From an unicellular cyanobacterium SU2 (lineage in GTDB: Bacteria > Cyanobacteriota > Cyanobacteriia > Cyanobacteriales > Microcystaceae): DNA of 64,000 nt. Numbering within the stretch: position 1 is the stretch's first letter; each line of letters opens with the position of its first letter. The position numbers were made by a program, and so were the translations under genes. The notes under the pieces were generated by a model, which saw nothing but the letters and a program-made list of their open reading frames with translations, did no database searches and was not told the DNA's origin. Location: the NCBI GenBank assembly GCA_002110465.1, contig NEED01000023.1, positions 124,001-188,000 on the forward strand, written 5' to 3'. Shown one piece after another: positions 25,327-34,103 of the stretch.

Positions 25327-25448
25327 CAGATGGAACACTAGGCTCTACTTGGATTGCAAATTCTCAATATATTTATATGGGTAGCCATGAAAGACTTACC
25401 GTTGAAAAAAGACAAGAAATGATTAAAAATGAGAGTCAGTATGATTAA
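25327..25448 (+). pseudogene. HNH-like protein gene, 3' part
   Basis: Continues the frame of the split gene: after Gln (CAA in the duplication) come PDGTLGSTWIANSQYIYMGS, then HERLTVEKRQEMIKNESQYD and a stop at 25446-25448. In its present place it is joined to IS1 sequence and has no start. Recombined with 10776-11448 it completes a 264-residue protein. Confidence 0.78.
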
Positions 25449-25507
25449 AAGAAAATACTTCTTTGTTTTTTACTTAATGGGATAATTTTTTCAATTCTAT
25501 GTATTAT

Positions 25508-26323
25508 TCAACCCTGCTGACACCATAAAGCTACTACTAAAAACCCAAATAACTGAACCAAAACAATACTTGGACCACTAGGAAGATCGATCGCCCCAGA
25601 AATAACCATTCCCATTACTCCACTGGTGGCACCTATGGCAGCAGCAGTGACTAAAAAAGGGACAAACTGCTGACAAATTAATCTAGAAGTTGCAGCAGGA
25701 ATAACTAAAAAAGCATTTACCAATAAAATCCCAACAGCACGAATAGTTAGAGCAATCGTAATTGCTAAAAGCACGATAAAAAAATAACGATTGCTGCTAA
25801 CAGGTACGCCTTTTACTAAAGCTAAATCGCTGTTTAGGGTAAGTAATATTTGCTCTGGTAAACTAATCATAATCCAGGCTATAGTTCCAGCTAAAAGTAA
25901 TAATAATAAAATCAAATCGGTATTACTAATAGCTAGAATATCTCCAAATAAAATCGATAATAAATTACCCCGATATCCCTTTAAATAACTAAAACCAATT
26001 GTGCCTAAAGCGATCGATGCCGATAGAGAAATACACAATACGGTATCGCTACCGAGATCAGTTCTGTCAATTAAATAAATAACTCCTAAACCAAAAGCAA
26101 CGGTAAAACCAATCAATGTCCAAGTGGTAGGAAGTTCTAATAAAGCAGCTAAAACCACTCCTAGCATCGCCGAATGTCCCACTGTATCCCCGAATAGGGA
26201 GAGACGACGCAGGATTAAAAAGCTACCCAAAATGCCCCCTAAAATACCAAGCAGTACGCCACCTACTATCGCCCGTTGCATAAAGGGTAAACTAAAAAGA
26301 TTCAGGAAGTTGACTAGATTCAT
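25508..26323 (-). CDS. znuB: Zinc ABC transporter permease
   Basis: A 271-residue membrane protein of the ABC-3 (ZnuB/MntB/TroC) permease family with about eight hydrophobic segments. The region QRAIVGGVLLGILGGILGSFLILRRLSLFGDTVGHSAMLG near the N-terminus and the ILLVNAFLVIPAATSRL block are typical. It forms the channel for zinc import with ZnuC and ZnuA. Its start overlaps the znuC 3' end by 32 bases. Zinc rather than manganese is inferred from the His-rich ZnuA and the Zur-type operators. Confidence 0.92.
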   Translation of the reverse strand: MNLVNFLNLFSLPFMQRAIVGGVLLGILGGILGSFLILRRLSLFGDTVGHSAMLGVVLAALLELPTTWTLIGFTVAFGLGVIYLIDRTDLGSDTVLCISLSASIALGTIGFSYLKGYRGNLLSILFGDILAISNTDLILLLLLLAGTIAWIMISLPEQILLTLNSDLALVKGVPVSSNRYFFIVLLAITIALTIRAVGILLVNAFLVIPAATSRLICQQFVPFLVTAAAIGATSGVMGMVISGAIDLPSGPSIVLVQLFGFLVVALWCQQG

Positions 26324-27083
26324 TATGATGATGACAAGTGGGACTAACTAAAGCACCGTATATGTGCAAGAGATTTTCGGGGGTGAGAGTGGTTTGAGGG
26401 GAACCTTGATAAAGTAAGCGACGGTTTAAACAAATTACCGAGTCACAATACCGACTGACTAAATCTAAATCGTGGGAAACTTCCAAAATCGTCCAATTTT
26501 GTTCTTTTTGAAGATTATTGAGTAAAGCAGCAAATTCCATTTCTCCCGTAGCATCTACCCCGGCTAAAGCTTCATCGAGAATTAAAAGGCGACGGGGAAC
26601 CACTAAACAATAAGCTAATAAAACTCGCTTTAATTCCCCTCCGCTCAGAGTACCGATTTTTTGTTGAGCTTGTTTGGTTAGATGAACTTGTTCTAACGCT
26701 TGATGGATAATCTCTCGTTTCCGTTTGCGATCGCACCACCAATATTTGCTATTTAAGCCTAAACCCACTAATTCTGATACGATTAAAGGAAAAGTACGCT
26801 CAAAGGGAAACTTTTGGGGAATATAGCCAATTTGCTGTTTTAATCGCTTTGACCGTTTACCATTCCCATCAAACAAGCTAATTTCACCTGACTGCGCTTC
26901 AATTAACCCTAAAATAGATTTAAGCAAGGTACTTTTCCCTGCACCATTTGGACCGATAATGGCCGTATGAGTGCCTGGGAATAATTCAAAAGAGACATTA
27001 TCAACTGCTAGATATTCCCCACGCATTACCGATAAATCTTTCACTGTAACAATGGGTTGGGGAATAGATACGTTTTGATACAT
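26292..27083 (-). CDS. znuC: Zinc ABC transporter ATPase
   Basis: A 263-residue ABC ATPase with Walker A GPNGAGKSTLL, signature LSGGELKRV and Walker B LLILDEALAGVD, followed by the H-loop in EVSHDLD. It ends with a short His-containing tail (CHHHNESSQ). It powers zinc import through ZnuB. It is 60 bp downstream of znuA and overlaps znuB, so the three genes form one operon. Confidence 0.93.
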   Translation of the reverse strand: MYQNVSIPQPIVTVKDLSVMRGEYLAVDNVSFELFPGTHTAIIGPNGAGKSTLLKSILGLIEAQSGEISLFDGNGKRSKRLKQQIGYIPQKFPFERTFPLIVSELVGLGLNSKYWWCDRKRKREIIHQALEQVHLTKQAQQKIGTLSGGELKRVLLAYCLVVPRRLLILDEALAGVDATGEMEFAALLNNLQKEQNWTILEVSHDLDLVSRYCDSVICLNRRLLYQGSPQTTLTPENLLHIYGALVSPTCHHHNESSQLPESF

Positions 27084-27143
27084 TCAATTCACTAATTTGA
27101 TTTAAGCAGAGGAAAATAGCAAGAATAAAAAATTGATAACTGA

Positions 27144-28169
27144 TTATTGACACGCTCTTAACAATGCCTCTAAATTACTCTGCATAGCTTGAAAATAATA
27201 TTGCGGATCTGTTTCTCCTGAACTAATAGGGTTAATGGTTTCGAGAGATAGATTTAAGTCACTGGATATTTGCTCAATGCGTTTGTCTTCAATTCCTGGT
27301 TCAGTGAATAAAGCTTTAACAGAATGTTCTTTAGTTAGTTGTTGTACCCGTTGGATATCTTGGGGAGTAATGCTATCTTCAGGAATATGAACGATTGCTT
27401 CTTGTTGCAGTCCGTAGCGTTGCGCTAAATGGCCGTAAGCATCGTGAAACGTAATAAAATTACAACCTTGAACGGGTGTTAATTGTTCTTTAAATTCACT
27501 GTCTAACTGTTGTAGTTGTTGAATATAAGCGTCTGCATTGCTACGATAGCTATCTGCATTACTGGGATCGATTTCAATTAACCTATCTCTAATATTAGCT
27601 ACCTGTTGTTGCGCGAAAACAGGATCTAACCAGACGTGAGGATCTTTCCCTCCGTGATGGTGATGTCCGTGTTCATCATGTTTATGTTCGTCATGTCCGT
27701 GTTCATCATGTTTATGTTCATCATGTTTATGTTCCTCTTTTCTTACTTCTATTCCTTCACTAGCATCAATTTGCTGAAGTTCAGAATTACCTGCATTGGC
27801 AACTAAATCTGATAGAAACGCTTCTAAACCCAAACCATTTTCTATTAAAATATCTGCTTGTGCTAACAATTTAGCATCTTCTGGGGTGGCTTGATAGTCA
27901 TGAACTTCTGCACCAGGGGAAATCAAAATATCGACTTGTCCCGTATCTTCTACGACAGCTTTAGTAAACAAATGAACGGGTAAAAAAGTAGTGACAATCT
28001 TAAGGTCAGAACTTGTTTCGGGTGTAGGATCAGAACTTGTTGGGGGTGTGGGTTCTGTACCACAAGCGATCGCCATCAAACCAGTGACAGTAGCAAGGAA
28101 AAATCGTTGTAAAGATGCTTTGGGATGAAGGCGATGGAGTATGGAAGGATATTGATTAGTAGAACTCAT
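27144..28169 (-). CDS. znuA: Zinc-binding lipoprotein of the ABC transporter
   Basis: A 341-residue cluster A-I substrate-binding protein. An unusually long leader (about 35 residues) precedes the lipobox GLMAIAC, so the mature protein should be lipid-anchored. The zinc ligands can be placed in PGAEVHDYQATP, the DPHVWLDP block and HDAYGHLAQRYGL, and a His/Asp/Glu-rich loop of about 25 residues (HKHDEHKHDEHGHDEH type) precedes DPHVWLDP, as in zinc-specific ZnuA. The first codons, MSSTNQYPSILHR, resemble the start of HemB in this window, also at the DNA level. Two Zur-type boxes lie in the divergent promoter. Confidence 0.93.
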   Translation of the reverse strand: MSSTNQYPSILHRLHPKASLQRFFLATVTGLMAIACGTEPTPPTSSDPTPETSSDLKIVTTFLPVHLFTKAVVEDTGQVDILISPGAEVHDYQATPEDAKLLAQADILIENGLGLEAFLSDLVANAGNSELQQIDASEGIEVRKEEHKHDEHKHDEHGHDEHKHDEHGHHHHGGKDPHVWLDPVFAQQQVANIRDRLIEIDPSNADSYRSNADAYIQQLQQLDSEFKEQLTPVQGCNFITFHDAYGHLAQRYGLQQEAIVHIPEDSITPQDIQRVQQLTKEHSVKALFTEPGIEDKRIEQISSDLNLSLETINPISSGETDPQYYFQAMQSNLEALLRACQ

Positions 28170-28199
28170 AAAGTTTAGTCGATAAATGGTTAATTAACA

Positions 28200-28214
28200 T
28201 GATAACCATTATTA
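28200..28214 (-). promoter_or_regulatory. Zur-type box on the znuA side
   Basis: TGATAACCATTATTA matches TGATAATnATTATCA at 12 of 14 fixed positions and lies about 30 bp before the znuA start. It is likely to control the znu operon. Confidence 0.6.
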
Positions 28215-28219
28215 TACAA

Positions 28220-28234
28220 TGAGAATGATTATCA
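28220..28234 (+). promoter_or_regulatory. Zur-type box on the flavoprotein side
   Basis: TGAGAATGATTATCA matches the consensus at 13 of 14 fixed positions. It is also part of AGAATGATTATCATTCT (28222-28238), a perfect 8-1-8 palindrome ending 15 bp before the flavoprotein start codon. Confidence 0.7.
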
Positions 28235-28253
28235 TTCTTTTTATTACAGGACA

Positions 28254-29465
28254 ATGAAATTACCCAATTATATAGACCTAGGGATTATTGGGGCAGGGGT
28301 TCAGGCTCTAACGTTGACCACCCACCTCTTACAAAAAAGCGCGAAGTATGATCATAAATTTTTAGTTTTCGATCCCAGTCAAACTTGGATGAGTCAATGG
28401 CAGCAACAATTTGCAGCACAACAAATTCCTTCTTTGCGATCGCCTGCGGTTCATCATCCTGATCCTAACCCACATCAATTAAGAACTTTTGCTGAACATA
28501 GACATCATGAATTGTTTTCTCCTTATGATAGACCAGGGACAAAACTATTTAATGATTTCTGTGATGAAGTTATTCGTCGCTGGAAGTTAACTGATAAGGT
28601 TTATCCAGCTAAAATTATCCAGATTCTACCAATTAAATGTGCTTTACGTTCGCGATTTCAATTGGTTTTAGACACGGGAGAAACTATTCTGACTCGTAGA
28701 GTGGTACTAGCTACGGGAAGCGGAAAAAGACAGTTTCCTGATTGGGTAGATAATATTACCTCAGATTACCCCTCAGAGAGATTATGTCATTCTCAACAGG
28801 TAAATCTCAATCAACTTAAGTTAACAGGAGAAAGGATTTTAATTGTTGGTGGTGGATTAACTAGCGGACATTTAGCTAAAGGTGCGATCAAACTGGGGGC
28901 AACTGTTATGTTAATGACCAGAAAACAGTTACAAGAAAAAATCTTTGATGCTGATCCGGGTTGGTTGGGGCCGAAATATCTCAAAGACTTTCACGCCCAA
29001 ACTGATTGGTCTATCCGTTACCAACAAATACAGCAAGCTCGTAATGGTGGTTCAATGACTCCTGAAATGATGCTGCAATTAAGAAAGGCAGTCTCTGAAG
29101 GCACAATGATAATCAATGAATGTTGTCAAGTTGGGACTGCACAATGGCAAAATAATCTCTGGCAGGTTTATTGTGACGACGGAAGTAAACATCAATTTAA
29201 CCGTATCTGGTTGGCTACTGGTACAAAATTTAGTGCGATAGAACATCCTCTGTTGCAAGAGGTAGTTGAGGTTTATCCCACAGAAATAGTTAACGGTTTA
29301 CCCGTACTAGATAAATATTTACGTCTCCCCAAGTCTAACTTTTTTATTATGGGCGGTTTAGCTGCTTTACAAATTGGTCCTGTTGCCAGAAATATTCATG
29401 GTGGGAAAATGGCTTGTCGACGTATTGTGCCAGCAATTGTTAAACCCAGTTTGGCGATTAACTGA
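28254..29465 (+). CDS. FAD/NAD(P)-binding oxidoreductase (SidA/FMO-like), zinc-locus partner
   Basis: A 403-residue flavoprotein with two Rossmann motifs: GIIGAGVQAL at the N-terminus (FAD) and ILIVGGGLTSGHLAKGAIK near residue 200 (NAD(P)H), plus the VVLATGSG strand. The layout resembles N-hydroxylating and flavin monooxygenases of the SidA/PvdA type. It is divergent from znuA across a 84-bp spacer with two Zur-type boxes, so it is probably induced by zinc starvation. The substrate is unknown; a role in making or modifying a metal ligand is one possibility (inference). An ArsR/SmtB gene follows 100 bp downstream. Confidence 0.8.
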   Translation: MKLPNYIDLGIIGAGVQALTLTTHLLQKSAKYDHKFLVFDPSQTWMSQWQQQFAAQQIPSLRSPAVHHPDPNPHQLRTFAEHRHHELFSPYDRPGTKLFNDFCDEVIRRWKLTDKVYPAKIIQILPIKCALRSRFQLVLDTGETILTRRVVLATGSGKRQFPDWVDNITSDYPSERLCHSQQVNLNQLKLTGERILIVGGGLTSGHLAKGAIKLGATVMLMTRKQLQEKIFDADPGWLGPKYLKDFHAQTDWSIRYQQIQQARNGGSMTPEMMLQLRKAVSEGTMIINECCQVGTAQWQNNLWQVYCDDGSKHQFNRIWLATGTKFSAIEHPLLQEVVEVYPTEIVNGLPVLDKYLRLPKSNFFIMGGLAALQIGPVARNIHGGKMACRRIVPAIVKPSLAIN

Positions 29466-29565
29466 TTTTTGGCTTGAAGATGCGATCGCGCTTTCTAACC
29501 CACTAAGAATTCAAGTATCTTGTACTATTGAACTAGATAGATTTAGCCATCATCCTTAAATACCC

Positions 29566-29928
29566 GTGAGTAAAACTAAAACAGACGATCTTTGTCAGGT
29601 AAGATGTTTCAACACCGAGTTAGTTACGCAAATTCGGTCAACATTACCTAATGAAGATACTTTAGAGGAAATGACGGTTATCTTTGGTGCTTTAGCAGAC
29701 CGATCGCGGGTTAAGATACTTTATGCTCTCAGAAACGGCGATGAGCTTTGTGTTTGTGATATTGCTGCCATGTTAAATGTCAAGATCGCTACCGCTTCCC
29801 ATCACTTGCGGAAAATGCGCGATTTGAAATTACTTAAATATCGTAATGACGGCAAATTAGCTTATTATTCGCTAAAAGATAGGCGAGTGACTGATATTCT
29901 CAGCTATTCTTTGCGGGAATTGATATAG
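29566..29928 (+). CDS. CadC/AztR-type metal-sensing repressor (ArsR/SmtB family)
   Basis: A 120-residue winged-helix repressor starting at a GTG. The metal site of the alpha3N type is complete: Cys10 and Cys14 in DDLCQVRCFN and Cys62/Cys64 in ELCVCD, the same four-Cys pattern as in staphylococcal CadC and Anabaena AztR, sensors of Cd, Pb and Zn. The recognition helix lies in KIATASHHLRKMRDL. The C-terminal alpha5 zinc site of SmtB (Asp/His pairs) is absent. It most likely represses the CDF-like gene that begins 131 bp downstream, where an inverted repeat is visible. Family and site are clear, metal specificity inferred. Confidence 0.92.
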   Translation: MSKTKTDDLCQVRCFNTELVTQIRSTLPNEDTLEEMTVIFGALADRSRVKILYALRNGDELCVCDIAAMLNVKIATASHHLRKMRDLKLLKYRNDGKLAYYSLKDRRVTDILSYSLRELI

Positions 29929-29992
29929 CTTTTATTTAGTATGTCTTAATCTTGCTCTATTTTTATCATTTCAATTGAGTTTACATTCTAAT

Positions 29993-30053
29993 GTTCTTTT
30001 GAACGTTTTAAGATAAAATAAGTTTTATTCAAACAATCTTTTGAACGTTTAAA
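29993..30053 (+). promoter_or_regulatory. Candidate operator of the CadC/AztR-type repressor
   Basis: TTTTGAACGTTT occurs twice (29997-30008 and 30039-30050). The first is part of GTTCTTTTGAAC and the second of TTCAAA-caatct-TTTGAA (30028-30045). Such TTCAAA/TTTGAA inverted repeats are typical ArsR/SmtB-family operators. The second ends 15 bp before the CDF-like start codon. Confidence 0.6.
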
Positions 30054-30059
30054 CAAAAA

Positions 30060-30671
30060 ATGGCAGAACATTGTTGTCAACATAAAGCAAAGGAATTGGA
30101 AAAGCTACAAAAACGCCAGATCAAAGTGTTATGGATTATTTTGATAATTAATGCAGTGATGTTTGTGGTAGAGTTTAGCGGGGGAATTAAAGCAGCCTCT
30201 TTATCTCTGACTGGTGATTCCTTGGATATGCTGGGGGATGCTTTAGTTTATGGCTGTAGCCTTTACGTCATTCAAAAAGGGAACAAAGCCCAGGCGCAAG
30301 CCGCAATGCTTAAAGGGGGTATTATGTTTATGTCAGCGATCGCTGTATTTGCCAGAGCCACCCATCAATTATTTACTCAAACAGTTCCCACAGTGCAAGT
30401 AATGAGCGAAATTGGTCTCTTAGCTTTGATAGCTAACTTAATCTGCTTTTTACTGTTAATTCGTCACCGTGATGACAATATCAATATGTCCTCAGTTTGG
30501 CTGTGTTCTCGTAACGACATTATTGCCAATACTTCAGTGTTGCTGACTGCGGGGTTAGTTTTCTTAACTGGTTCTTTTTGGCCAGATTTTATCTTAGGGC
30601 TATTCCTCACCGTCGTTTTTGCCCAATCTGCGGGCAAAGTTCTCACTCAAGCTAGGCAAGAATTCAATTGA
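30060..30671 (+). CDS. Small CDF-like cation efflux protein
   Basis: A 203-residue protein with about six hydrophobic segments, matching only the membrane domain of the cation diffusion facilitator family; the usual cytoplasmic C-terminal domain is missing. The metal-site helix reads LTGDSLDMLGDALVYG, with acidic residues in the positions expected for TM2, and TM5 reads SRNDIIANTSVL. The N-terminus MAEHCCQHKAKE has Cys and His residues that may bind metal. It follows the CadC/AztR-type repressor with a candidate operator between, which argues for efflux of zinc, cadmium or lead under excess. Together with znuABC the locus can handle both shortage and surplus. Confidence 0.8.
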   Translation: MAEHCCQHKAKELEKLQKRQIKVLWIILIINAVMFVVEFSGGIKAASLSLTGDSLDMLGDALVYGCSLYVIQKGNKAQAQAAMLKGGIMFMSAIAVFARATHQLFTQTVPTVQVMSEIGLLALIANLICFLLLIRHRDDNINMSSVWLCSRNDIIANTSVLLTAGLVFLTGSFWPDFILGLFLTVVFAQSAGKVLTQARQEFN

Positions 30672-30857
30672 AACCGGCGTTTGAGTAGCATCTGTGACAA
30701 AAACCACGCGCTTGACTGAAACTCTCTCAGAGTAAAGATTTTAGACTCTAACTTTTGACTCCAATTCAGGTTAGATAAAAGAAACAAGTTTATTATGAGT
30801 AGGGTGATCCATGTAAATAGATAAGTCCCAACCTACTTAAAAGTAACTTCCCAGAGC

Positions 30858-31694
30858 CTAAATTGGTGGTAATTCTAAAGGAATAGACCCCATCAGTCCC
30901 TTACGAAAGTCGTTTAACAATTGCATGGTTGCTCGTTCGACATTCCCTTGATAACGTTCATAACCGAGGGTTTGAATGTACTCTTCCCCCGTCATATCTA
31001 GGGGATCAATTCCGTAGCGCGATCGCAAGATTTCATCAAAATCTAATTCTACCAGCAAATCAACTAAAGCACTCCCTACCTGTTGATTATCATAGGCTGC
31101 TTCCCCAATATCTTCACAAATCGCTAATTTAACCGCATCTTTTTGATTCTCTAGGTTTCCTGGGATAATACCTGGTGCATCTAACAGTTCAATGGTGTCG
31201 GAAATGCGAACCCAACGCAGTTGACGAGTTACCCCCGCACGTCTCGCACTCGCAACGATTTTACGTCCCAAAAGACGGTTAATTAAAGCAGATTTTCCCA
31301 CATTTGGCAGTCCAATAACAACCGCGCGAACGGGACGAGGCCGCATTCCGCGATCTCGTCTTCGTTGGTTCATCGCGACTCCTGCGGTTTGTGCTGCTTT
31401 ATGCAGTGCTTTTACCCCTTTTCCCTGTTTAGCATTGGTGAAATAGGGGGTTTCTCCTTGGTTTTCAAACCAGGTTAACCATTGTTGACGCACAGACTCC
31501 GGTATCATATCCATACGGTTCATCACCAAAATTCGGGGTTTTTGCCCGATCCACTGGGGAACTTGGGGATGGTGAGACGCTAGGGGAATTCTTGCATCAA
31601 GAACTTCGAGGACAACATCAACCTTATTTAATTGTTCTTTGAGTTGTCTTTCTGCTTTGGAAATGTGGCCAGGATACCATTGAATTTTTGGCAT
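30858..31694 (-). CDS. rbgA: Ribosome biogenesis GTPase (YlqF/RbgA)
   Basis: A 278-residue circularly permuted GTPase. The G-motifs occur in the permuted order: NRMD (G4) near residue 60, then GLPNVGKSALIN (G1), and DAPGI (G3). The start MPKIQWYPGHISKAERQL is characteristic of YlqF/RbgA, which helps late assembly of the 50S subunit in the cytoplasm. Length is normal. It lies upstream of comEC in the same direction with a 41-bp gap to the comEC start region. Confidence 0.95.
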   Translation of the reverse strand: MPKIQWYPGHISKAERQLKEQLNKVDVVLEVLDARIPLASHHPQVPQWIGQKPRILVMNRMDMIPESVRQQWLTWFENQGETPYFTNAKQGKGVKALHKAAQTAGVAMNQRRRDRGMRPRPVRAVVIGLPNVGKSALINRLLGRKIVASARRAGVTRQLRWVRISDTIELLDAPGIIPGNLENQKDAVKLAICEDIGEAAYDNQQVGSALVDLLVELDFDEILRSRYGIDPLDMTGEEYIQTLGYERYQGNVERATMQLLNDFRKGLMGSIPLELPPI

Positions 31695-31735
31695 AGTTTT
31701 TAATAGTTGATAGTTGATAGTTGATCAATAAAAAG

Positions 31736-33979
31736 TCACCAAAAATTGTTTTGAGTTTCAATAGAGTTTATTTTAAATCCGTGTTTTTGTGTCCATTTAA
31801 TTGCACCATCTTGGCGAGTCCAGTAGAGTTTTATTCCTTGGTTTTGCAATTCTTGGCGAACAAATTTAGGAATATAAGAAGAGGCTGATATTACTACGTC
31901 TGGATTAATTTTCTTGACCCAATTTAAAGGAAGATAGTTATCTGACCATAAGAGAATCTGTGAGGGAATCGTTTTTAGTTTAGTTCTTTTATTTTGGGTC
32001 TTGTGACTGTTGGTTAACCATAACCAAGATTGTTGATTTATCTCAAACTTAATTAAGGTCGGTTGATTTTCTAACACTTGAATAGAAGTTGATCCTAGTT
32101 TCAACGTTTTTTCAAGGAGTATTTTTTGATAATTAGGCTTATTTTCTCCAAAAATATAAACAAATTGATCTACACTAACGTCAGGATTAAGCAATATCCA
32201 ATTTTGAATTGTTGTAGAATCAAATGTCATAATACCAGCTAAGTGATTAATGCCTTGTTGTGCTAAAAAAGGAAGAATTGTATATTTAATTGTCTGTTTA
32301 TTTCCTAAATTAATGATACTGACTTTCCCTCGATCTTGAATAACCACAACTGGATCGGATTTGGCGGCTAAAATAGTGACCTGAATTAACGTTAAGTTTT
32401 GATAGATAATTGGTAAACAAATTAAACCAACAATTAAAATTCCCCCTCCCCACCAATACCGTTGCCAAAATTTATTTAACCAAATCAAAATTAGTATACC
32501 ATAAATGATCAACATCATTCCTAATGATAGCTGACCAATGGCATAAGAACTTCCAGGCAAACTGACAACAAATTTGAGAAAATCGATTAATACATTAAGG
32601 GGATAATATAAAACATTAACAATTAAACTCCCCAAATCAGGTGAAACTAAGCCCATAGCTGCACTAGCCATTCCCCCTAAACTAATCATCATAATTAGAG
32701 GAGAAGTAATAATATTAGTGGGAATACTATAGGTAGCCAAAATACTAAAAGTATGAATCAATAAGGGTAAAATCCAAATAGAAGAGGCGATGGGAACTGT
32801 AATTAAAGTGGCGATAGCAGGGGGCAGCCAATCTAACTTTTTTATTAAGATAGGAACCGTAATAATTAAGCCAAAGGTTGCCAAAAAACTCAATTGAAAT
32901 CCTAAATCCCAAATCCATAAAGGATTCCATAATAAGATGATGATTGCTGCTAATAATAACGCACCAGTTATTCTTACTTTTTGTTGAAAAGTCTGTCCAA
33001 TTAAAACAGCAATTCCCATCAATACCGCACGAAATACACTCGGTTGTAATCCTGTTAAACCCGCATAAAATAATAAGATACTAATTCCAATTAATAATTG
33101 TTGTTTAGGCAATAAATTACGGGTGAGACGCATCATACTCCCTAATAATAATGCTACATGAAACCCCGAAGCAGCCAACACATGGGCTAATCCTGCTTTA
33201 ATGAATAAATCCCGAATTTCAGGGGGTAAATCTACCGCTTTTCGTCCTAAAACCATAGAACTCAAGGTTAATCCTTTTTCAGTTCCTAAACCATTAATAA
33301 ATGTCTTAATAATGGGTTGTCTAAACTTCCACCAACCCCACCAAGGTTTTTTCCCAATAAATTCAATTGTTTCCCCTTTTAAACCAGCAAATGCCCCTTG
33401 ACGAGCTAAATAAACTTTAAAATCAAAAGCTCCTGGATTAGTAGGCGATCGCGGTTTATATAACCCTCCACTCACTGTAATTGTTTGACCTGGATAAAGT
33501 TTATTTTTAGAATCGAAAGGAACAGTTACATAGACCTTTCCTGTCACTAATTGACTAGAAGAATTATTCTGATTATTAATCTGGACTTGTTGAGCTTGTA
33601 ACCAAAATTTATGGCGTTGATTTGAGGTTAATCTAACCTCTGATAAAACCTGGCCAGTAACCGTTACTAATTCATAGGATGAACCCTTATTAAAAATGTT
33701 ACTAATATCATTAGAATTCGGTTGGGGAACCCGAAACTGAAAATAGACAGTCCCTAAAATTGCCACTAAACTAACCCCAATCCAAAATTTTCCTTGGGGA
33801 CATCTGTGCCACCATTTTTTAAGAAAAAAAGCAACCACCCAGGTTAGAAAAATTAACAAACAAATCACCAACAACCATTGTGACCAAGATGGATTAGGAT
33901 TAGGAAACCCCCAAACACCTGTCGCTAATAATCCGATGACATAGGCTAACCCTAAAATTGTCAAGCGATCGCGGCTCAT
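31736..33979 (-). CDS. comEC: ComEC/Rec2-family DNA uptake channel
   Basis: A 747-residue polytopic membrane protein. The N-terminal part has a DUF4131-type region with two or three membrane segments and an OB-like domain (VTVTGQVLSEVRL; GKVYVTVPF). The central Competence domain carries AGLAHVLAASGFHVALLLG and FQLSFLATFGLI, both family hallmarks. The C-terminal beta-lactamase-like domain is short and degenerate: I do not see the HxHxDH metal motif, as is often so in cyanobacterial homologues. ComEC carries single-stranded DNA across the inner membrane during transformation, so the host may be naturally competent. Confidence 0.9.
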   Translation of the reverse strand: MSRDRLTILGLAYVIGLLATGVWGFPNPNPSWSQWLLVICLLIFLTWVVAFFLKKWWHRCPQGKFWIGVSLVAILGTVYFQFRVPQPNSNDISNIFNKGSSYELVTVTGQVLSEVRLTSNQRHKFWLQAQQVQINNQNNSSSQLVTGKVYVTVPFDSKNKLYPGQTITVSGGLYKPRSPTNPGAFDFKVYLARQGAFAGLKGETIEFIGKKPWWGWWKFRQPIIKTFINGLGTEKGLTLSSMVLGRKAVDLPPEIRDLFIKAGLAHVLAASGFHVALLLGSMMRLTRNLLPKQQLLIGISILLFYAGLTGLQPSVFRAVLMGIAVLIGQTFQQKVRITGALLLAAIIILLWNPLWIWDLGFQLSFLATFGLIITVPILIKKLDWLPPAIATLITVPIASSIWILPLLIHTFSILATYSIPTNIITSPLIMMISLGGMASAAMGLVSPDLGSLIVNVLYYPLNVLIDFLKFVVSLPGSSYAIGQLSLGMMLIIYGILILIWLNKFWQRYWWGGGILIVGLICLPIIYQNLTLIQVTILAAKSDPVVVIQDRGKVSIINLGNKQTIKYTILPFLAQQGINHLAGIMTFDSTTIQNWILLNPDVSVDQFVYIFGENKPNYQKILLEKTLKLGSTSIQVLENQPTLIKFEINQQSWLWLTNSHKTQNKRTKLKTIPSQILLWSDNYLPLNWVKKINPDVVISASSYIPKFVRQELQNQGIKLYWTRQDGAIKWTQKHGFKINSIETQNNFW

Positions 33980-34103
33980 CTAAAATATCCCTTAGCATAA
34001 AATATAGACAAAATTCTATTCTTGCCTTTCTCTAGAATAATAATTAATGGGTGAGGGGACTTAATCCTTAATCGTTTTTTGTCAAGATATTCTGAACAAA
34101 CCT

